Assembly (NCBI RefSeq): GCF_000716675.1
Contig: NZ_JNXT01000052.1
Coordinates: 1 to 59,239, forward strand
Length of the DNA stretch: 59,239 nucleotides
Source: Streptomyces alboflavus
GTDB lineage: Bacteria > Actinomycetota > Actinomycetes > Streptomycetales > Streptomycetaceae
Direction of reading: 5' to 3'
Part shown: piece after piece, positions 54,938-59,239 of the stretch
How positions within the stretch are numbered: the stretch's first letter is position 1
Layout: every line of letters begins with the position of its first letter
The notes under the pieces: generated by a model
The model's input: only the letters and a program-made list of their open reading frames with translations
Told to the model about the DNA's origin: nothing
The model's database searches: none
Program-made: the position numbers and the translations under genes

Positions 54938-55160
54938 GTTGTTCCCCATGAGGATGCGTCTGGCCTTCCCTAGTGGAGCGTGTGATGGCTTGTTAGGTAG
55001 GCGAGGTGGGTGCTGAGTGGCGTGGAGGCTTCCATCGTAGTCTCGCCCGCACGGACACGGCGCGAGGGTCTGCGCCATTGTCAGCAGATGATGAGCCGCC
55101 CCGCTTCTGGAGACGTGCCATCGGGGGGACGGGTTCCCCCGATCGGGCCGCATATGCCAA

Positions 55161-55188
55161 GGGACGGCCGGATTTCTCCGGCCGTCCC
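55161..55188 (-). terminator. Strong hairpin downstream of ndk
   Basis: GGGACGGCCGGA-TTTC-TCCGGCCGTCCC, a perfect 12-bp stem. Confidence 0.75.
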
Positions 55189-55247
55189 TCGCTTGCTCCT
55201 GGCCCGTCAGAAGCTGTTTTGTCGGCCGCGTGTCCACGGCCGCGTCA

Positions 55248-55278
55248 AGGAATCCCGATGGAGTACCGGGGGATTCCT
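55248..55278 (-). terminator. Hairpin downstream of ndk (proximal)
   Basis: AGGAATCCC / GGGATTCCT, a 9-bp stem with a 13-nt loop, 43 bp beyond the ndk stop. Confidence 0.55.
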
Positions 55279-55320
55279 GACACCGTCGGCGGCCGCTCGC
55301 GCGGCGCCTTCCGCGACCGC

Positions 55321-55734
55321 TCAGACGGCGGCCGGGAAGAAGATCTTCAGCTCGCGCTCGGCGGACTCCGCGGAGTCGGAGGCGTGGATCAGGTTCTCGC
55401 GCACGATCACGCCGAAGTCGCCGCGGATGGAGCCGGGGGCGGCGGCGATCGGGTCGGTGGGCCCGGCGAGGGCGCGCACGCCCTCGATGACCCGCTCGCC
55501 CTCGACCACGAGGGCGACGACGGGGCCGGAGGACATGAAGGCGACCAGCGGCTCGTAGAACGGCTTGCCCTGGTGCTCGCCGTAGTGCTGCTCCAGCGTC
55601 GCCTGGTCGAGCGAGCGCAGTTCGAGCGCGGAGATGGTCCAGCCCGCCTTGCGCTCGATGCGGCCGATGATCTCGCCGATCAGGCCTCGGCGGACGGCGT
55701 CCGGCTTGAGGAGGACGAGAGTGCGCTCGCTCAT
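55321..55734 (-). CDS. ndk: Nucleoside diphosphate kinase
   Basis: 137 aa from ATG 55734 ([20 protein letters not shown]). The catalytic His is in [20 protein letters not shown]; the residue after His is Ala where most NDKs have Gly. The substrate loop [10 protein letters not shown] is present. It transfers the gamma-phosphate between NTPs and NDPs. It is a single-gene unit ending in strong hairpins. Confidence 0.97.
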   Translation of the reverse strand: MSERTLVLLKPDAVRRGLIGEIIGRIERKAGWTISALELRSLDQATLEQHYGEHQGKPFYEPLVAFMSSGPVVALVVEGERVIEGVRALAGPTDPIAAAPGSIRGDFGVIVRENLIHASDSAESAERELKIFFPAAV

Positions 55735-55855
55735 GGTGTGCGGCTCCAAGAGGTGTTCATGACGTCACGTGGGATGGCCCGCACGATACCGGGGCGGCTA
55801 CAGAGGGTGGCCATCGGGTGCGCGAGCCGAGACCGAGCCGAAGGAAGGACGGGCG

Positions 55856-55906
55856 GGAAAAGCCCGTCCGGCGATTGAGGACGAGCGCGCAGCGCGATCA
55901 GGGGGG
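55856..55906 (+). repeat. Dispersed 50-bp intergenic repeat, copy 1
   Basis: GGAAAAGCCCGTCCGGCGAT then TGAGGACGAGCGCGCAGCGC and GATCAGGGG, between ndk and the DUF4233 gene. An inverted copy with few differences is at 59091-59141. This sequence type (GTCCGGCGATTGAGGACGAG) is common between streptomycete genes. Confidence 0.8.
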
Positions 55907-55919
55907 CGCCGGGGCCCGC

Positions 55920-56276
55920 TCAGCCCCCGGCGGCCTCACCCTGCTCGGCCAGCGCGGCGAACCGCGCCTTCGCCTCGTCGATCTTGCGGCCGAAGTGCAC
56001 GGACGCCCACCACAGGGCGGCGAACATCGCGCCCATGAAGAACATCATCGGGACCACGACGCCGCTGGCGATCAGCGCGATCTGCAGGGCCCAGCCGAGC
56101 TGGACGCCACCTGGCCGGGTGACCATGCCGCACAGCAGCACGGAAAGGCCCATGGCGATGCCGCAGACCGTCCAGACCGTGCTCATCTCCAGGTCCGGGT
56201 CCTTCATGGCGACGAGACCGGCGAAACCGATGACGAAGAACTCGCCGATCAGCGTCGACGAACAGAGCGTACGCAC
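55920..56276 (-). CDS. DUF4233 small membrane protein
   Basis: 118 aa from GTG 56276, 5 bp after the folC stop and with GGGGAGGGG spanning the folC end; co-transcribed with folC. Three or four helices (LIGEFFVIGFAGLVAM, VWTVCGIAMGLSVLLCGMV, LQIALIASGVVVPMMFFMGA), then a short charged tail. The DUF4233 family is a regular neighbour of folC in actinobacteria. Function unknown. Confidence 0.9.
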   Translation of the reverse strand: MRTLCSSTLIGEFFVIGFAGLVAMKDPDLEMSTVWTVCGIAMGLSVLLCGMVTRPGGVQLGWALQIALIASGVVVPMMFFMGAMFAALWWASVHFGRKIDEAKARFAALAEQGEAAGG

Positions 56277-56281
56277 AGCTG

Positions 56282-57793
56282 TCAGCCCCTCCCCAGGAGC
56301 AGTCGGGCCTCGCCGACGGTGATGACGGAGCCGGTGACGAGGACGCCGCCGCCGGCGAACTCCCCCTCCTCCTCGGCGAGGGTGATCGCGGCCTCCAGGG
56401 CGTCCGGGAGGCGCGGCTCGACCTGCACCCGGTCCTCGCCGAAGACCTCGACGGCGAGCCCGGCGAGCTCGTCGACGTCCTGGGCGCGGTGGCTGGAGTT
56501 CTGGGTGATGACGACCTCGGCGAAGATCGGCTCGAAGGCCTCCAGGATGCCGCGGGCGTTCTTGCCGTCGCTGACGCCGACCACGCCGATGAGGCGGCTG
56601 AAGTCGAAGACCTCGCCGATGGCCCCGGCCGCGGCACGGGCGCCCGCCGGGTTGTGCGCGGCGTCCAGGACGACGGTGGGCGAGCGCCGGACGACTTCGA
56701 GGCGGCCGGGCGAGGAGACCGTGGTGAAGGCCTTGCGGACGGTCTCGATGTCCAGCGGGCGGGCGTGCTGGGCGCCGATACCGAAGAACGCCTCCACGGC
56801 GGCGAGGGCCACCGCGGCGTTGTGCGCCTGGTGCTCGCCGTGCAGGGGCAGGAACACCTCTTCGTACTCCCCGCCGAGGCCGCGCAGGGTGAGCAGCTGG
56901 CCGCCGACGGCGATCTGGCGGTTCACGACGCCGAACTCCAGGCCCGCGCGGGCGACCGTCGCGTCCACCTCGACGGCCTTCTTCAGGAGCACCTGGGCGG
57001 CCTCGACGGGCTGCTGGGCCATGATGACCGTGGCGTCGGGCTTGATGATGCCGGACTTCTCGACGGCGATCTCGGCGGCCGTGGTGCCGAGGCGGTCGGT
57101 GTGGTCCAGGTCGATGGGGGTGACGACGGCGACGGAGGCGTCGATGACGTTCGTCGCGTCCCAGGTGCCGCCCATGCCGACCTCGACGACGGCGACGTCC
57201 ACGGGGGCGTCCGCGAAAGCGGCGTACGCCATGCCGGTCATGACCTCGAAGAAGGAGAGCCGGTGCTCCTCCTTGGCGTCGACCATCTCCACGTACGGCT
57301 TGATGTCCTCGTACGCCTCGATGAAGCGCTCGGCGCTGATGGGGGCGCCGTCCAGGCTGATGCGCTCGGTGATCGACTGGACGTGGGGGGACGTATACCG
57401 CCCGGTGCGCAGTTCGAAGGCGCCGAGGAGGGCCTCGATCATGCGGGCCGTGGACGTCTTGCCGTTCGTCCCCGTGATGTGGATCGAGGGGTACGCCCGC
57501 TGGGGCTCGCCGAGGACGTCCATGAGCAGGGCGATGCGCCGCAGGGACGGGTCCAGCTTGGTCTCGGGCCAGCGGGCCATGAGCTCCTGCTCGACCTCGC
57601 GCAGGGCCCTGTCGACCTCGGGGTCGGCGGGGCGGGCCGGGACGTCGCTCTCGGGCGGGCCCGCCTGGGTGCGCAGGGTGCGGCTGCCCGCCTCGATGAC
57701 GGCGAGGTCGGGATCGCGCTCGGTCTCGGCCCCGACGAGTCGGTCGAACTCGTCGTCGTCGCGCTGGCTGTCGTTCGGAGGGAGGTCGCTCAC
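56282..57793 (-). CDS. folC: Dihydrofolate synthase / folylpolyglutamate synthase
   Basis: 503 aa from GTG 57793 (VSDLPPNDSQRDDDEFDRLV); the frame is open 48 codons further over non-coding DNA. An acidic N-terminal extension of about 75 residues precedes the Mur-ligase fold. P-loop HITGTNGKTSTARM, FEVMTGMAYAAFAD, EVGMGGTWDATNVID, DLDHTDRLG, and VLDAAHNPAGARA. It adds glutamate residues to folates. Confidence 0.95.
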   Translation of the reverse strand: MSDLPPNDSQRDDDEFDRLVGAETERDPDLAVIEAGSRTLRTQAGPPESDVPARPADPEVDRALREVEQELMARWPETKLDPSLRRIALLMDVLGEPQRAYPSIHITGTNGKTSTARMIEALLGAFELRTGRYTSPHVQSITERISLDGAPISAERFIEAYEDIKPYVEMVDAKEEHRLSFFEVMTGMAYAAFADAPVDVAVVEVGMGGTWDATNVIDASVAVVTPIDLDHTDRLGTTAAEIAVEKSGIIKPDATVIMAQQPVEAAQVLLKKAVEVDATVARAGLEFGVVNRQIAVGGQLLTLRGLGGEYEEVFLPLHGEHQAHNAAVALAAVEAFFGIGAQHARPLDIETVRKAFTTVSSPGRLEVVRRSPTVVLDAAHNPAGARAAAGAIGEVFDFSRLIGVVGVSDGKNARGILEAFEPIFAEVVITQNSSHRAQDVDELAGLAVEVFGEDRVQVEPRLPDALEAAITLAEEEGEFAGGGVLVTGSVITVGEARLLLGRG

Positions 57794-57895
57794 GTACGCC
57801 AGTCTACGGAGGAGTGCTGACAGCGGCCGTCGGGACCGGTCCCGCACGGGCTCCGCGGGGGCGCCCGGGCCCCTCAGGACCTTCGGCCCGTCCGA

Positions 57896-57915
57896 TTCGG
57901 GACCTTGGTCCCTCC
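57896..57915 (+). promoter_or_regulatory. DevR/DosR-like palindrome upstream of the second mreB
   Basis: TTCGGGACCTTGGTCCCTCC has the core GGGAC-N4-GTCCC and matches 15 of 20 positions of the mycobacterial DosR box TTSGGGACTWWAGTCCCSAA. Its centre is 43 bp before the downstream ATG. A shorter GGGACCGGTCCC lies at 57835-57846 on the folC side. Confidence 0.55.
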
Positions 57916-57948
57916 GTGTCCCCTTCCCGCCGGGCAAACTTGGCGATC

Positions 57949-58956
57949 ATGGACATAGGCATCGACCTCGGCACGGCCAACACCCTTCTCTACGTACGCG
58001 GTCAGGGCATCGTGCTCAACGAGCCGTCCGTGGTCGCCGTCAAGGCGGGCGCGCGCCACGCGCTGGCCGTCGGGACGGAGGCCAAGGAGACCATCGGGCG
58101 CACCCCGGGCTCCATCACCGCGATCCGGCCCCTCAAGGACGGCGTGATCAGCGACTTCGAAGCCGCCGAGGAGATGATCCGGCACTTCGTGCGCAAGGCC
58201 GTGCCCGGGCGCAGGCCGCGTACGCGCATGGTGATCTGCGTGCCGAGCGGCGTCACGCAGGTCGAGCGGCGCGCCATCGTGCACGCCTCGCAGCGGGCTG
58301 GCGCGCGCGCCGTGCACCTCGTCGAGGAGCCGATGGCGGCGGCGATCGGGGCCGGCCTGCCGGTGGCCGAGCCGCGCGGGTCGATGATCGTGGACATCGG
58401 CGGGGGCACCTCCGAGGTCGCCGTCATCTCCCTCGGCGGGATCGTGACGGCGCAGTCCCTGCGGGTCGGCGGGGACCGGCTCGACACGGCCATCACGGAC
58501 TACGTACGCCGGGAGCACTCGCTCCTCGTCGGCGAGCGCACCGCCGAGGACGTCAAGGTGGCCATCGGGTCGGCGTGGCCCGTGCCGGGCGAGGACGCCT
58601 TCGAGATGCGGACGTTCACCGTGCGGGGGCGGGAGAAGGTCGGGGGGCTGCCCAAGACGGTGGAGCTGACCGTGCGGGAGGTGCGGGCCGCGCTCGACGA
58701 GCCGGTCGAGGCGATCATCGCGGCCGTGCGCGCCACTCTGGAGGAGTGCCCGCCGGAGCTGTCCGGCGACGTCATGGAGCACGGCATCGTCCTCACCGGC
58801 GGCGGCGCGCTCCTCCCCGGCCTGGACCTCCGCCTCGCCTCCGCCACCGGCATCCCCGTCTTCGTCGCCGACGATCCGCTGGACAGCGTGGCGCTGGGCT
58901 GCGGGAAGTGCGTGGAGGACTTCGACGGCCTGGAGCGGGTGATGTCCGCGGCGTAG
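57949..58956 (+). CDS. Second MreB/Mbl-type actin homologue
   Basis: 335 aa from ATG 57949 ([20 protein letters not shown]). No Shine-Dalgarno is visible and a CAAACT -10-like element is about 9 nt upstream, so it may be leaderless. Actin-family motifs: [35 protein letters not shown]. It aligns along its whole length with the MreB at 53918 but diverges in the region after SAW (PVPGEDAFEMRTFTVRGREK) and lacks the MSFIGR membrane-interacting N-terminus. Divergent from folC by 155 bp. Streptomyces genomes carry extra mreB-like genes (for example mbl); placing one beside the primary cluster suggests local duplication or recruitment. Confidence 0.9.
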   Translation: MDIGIDLGTANTLLYVRGQGIVLNEPSVVAVKAGARHALAVGTEAKETIGRTPGSITAIRPLKDGVISDFEAAEEMIRHFVRKAVPGRRPRTRMVICVPSGVTQVERRAIVHASQRAGARAVHLVEEPMAAAIGAGLPVAEPRGSMIVDIGGGTSEVAVISLGGIVTAQSLRVGGDRLDTAITDYVRREHSLLVGERTAEDVKVAIGSAWPVPGEDAFEMRTFTVRGREKVGGLPKTVELTVREVRAALDEPVEAIIAAVRATLEECPPELSGDVMEHGIVLTGGGALLPGLDLRLASATGIPVFVADDPLDSVALGCGKCVEDFDGLERVMSAA

Positions 58957-59004
58957 GCCTCCGGCCGGGCTGAGGACGCGGGCCGCCCCCGGGGCCGGGG
59001 GTGC

Positions 59005-59090
59005 CCTTCACGGTGCCCGTGGGCCGGGGGTCCCCTTCACGGTGCCCGTGGGCCGGGGTCCTCCTTCACGGTGCCCCTGGGCCGGGGTGG
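59005..59090. repeat. 29-bp minisatellite, 3 copies
   Basis: CCTTCACGGTGCCCGTGGGC followed by CGGGGGTCC repeats at 59005, 59034 and 59063 with a few substitutions, 48 bp beyond the second mreB stop. Confidence 0.9.
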
Positions 59091-59239
59091 CCCCCGATCG
59101 CGCTGCGCGCTCGTCCTCAAGCGCCGGACGGGCTGTTTTCCCCACCCACCCGCCCTTTCGGCGCTGCGCGCCCGGCCTCGACGCCGGACCGGCTGATCTC
59201 CCCACCCCCCCGCCCCTTCAGCGCTGCGCGCACAGAAGC
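59091..59239 (-). repeat. Dispersed intergenic repeat, inverted copy 2 plus diverged tandem copies
   Basis: 59091-59141 is the reverse complement of the repeat at 55856-55906 with few changes. More diverged copies follow at about 59159 and 59219, marked by GCGCTGCGCGC every 60 bp or so, up to the window end. No gene is supported in 58957-59239. Confidence 0.75.

Larger units (their letters stand above)
54938..55320. other. Intergenic region ndk-mreB
   Basis: 383 bp without a gene. The half near mreB (54950-55100) should hold the mreB promoter; a TACGAT -10-like element is at 55034-55039 but no matching -35 is clear. The half near ndk contains three strong inverted repeats: 55119-55142 ATCGGGGG/CCCCCGAT, and those at 55161 and 55248. 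Confidence 0.5.

Noticed and set aside
57835..57846. Second DosR box GGGACCGGTCCC
   Set aside because: The half-sites are 2 bp apart instead of 4, so it does not fit the DosR-box spacing; probably chance in GC-rich DNA.
59005..59090. CRISPR-like array
   Set aside because: 29-bp units are back to back with no spacers and no cas genes; it is a minisatellite.

Overview
This window is high-GC actinobacterial chromosome, almost certainly from Streptomyces. Codon third positions are nearly all G or C. The gene order comEC-comEA-degV-leuS, nadD-LCP-rsfS, proA-proB, obg-rpmA-rplU, rne, and rodA-mrdA-mreD-mreC-mreB-ndk-folC is the one I know from the core chromosome arm of S. coelicolor. Most genes lie on the minus strand. 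I see no integrase, transposase, phage gene or CRISPR array.

Layout: 1-5.4 kb carries the DNA-uptake type genes comEC and comEA (ATGA overlap) and a DegV fatty-acid-binding protein. 5.5-9.8 kb carries a membrane-anchored coiled-coil protein and leuS. leuS is preceded by a 12-codon leader peptide with three consecutive Leu codons and a terminator, which reads as ribosome-mediated attenuation. 10-13 kb (plus strand) is a translationally coupled pair: a bis-heme ferric-reductase/NOX-like membrane protein and a NuoF-like flavoprotein fused to a ferredoxin. 13.2-17.9 kb is bracketed by two identical tRNA-Ala(GGC) genes and holds a GT87 glycosyltransferase, two tiny zinc-finger-like proteins, and a divergent MFS exporter/XRE regulator pair. 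18-22 kb is the nadD-LCP-like-rsfS-phosphatase group plus two small membrane proteins. 22.3-25.4 kb has an M48 protease and two single-pass membrane proteins that share an unusual N-terminal motif. 25.5-28.9 kb is proA and proB with a small unknown gene between them.

29.0-31.4 kb holds a CDP-glycerol glycerophosphotransferase-like wall-polymer gene preceded by tandem palindromic operator-like sites. It is followed by a tandem-repeat-filled intergenic region, then obg, rpmA, rplU, a secreted PLD-family protein and a very large repeat-flanked RNase E/G (rne). The conserved pair of a DUF2344 protein and a B12-binding radical SAM protein (40.5-46.9 kb) is split by two genes: a Mrr-type nuclease fused to a TerD domain, and a membrane protein made of six internal repeats. 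Next come a CYTH/CHAD protein, the elongasome/spore-wall cluster rodA-mrdA-mreD-mreC-mreB, ndk, a DUF4233 protein and folC. A second MreB paralogue is divergent from folC, with a DevR/DosR-like box in front of it.

The wall-related genes fit one theme. MreB/C/D, PBP2 and RodA build peptidoglycan, the glycerophosphotransferase-like protein makes a wall glycopolymer, and the LCP-like protein could attach polymer to the wall. The main candidates for undescribed biology are the split NOX/NuoF electron-transfer pair, the Mrr-TerD plus repeat-membrane-protein island, the leuS leader, and the operator-like palindromes at 29.13 kb and 57.9 kb. Functional calls rest on motif recognition by eye; no database search was run.
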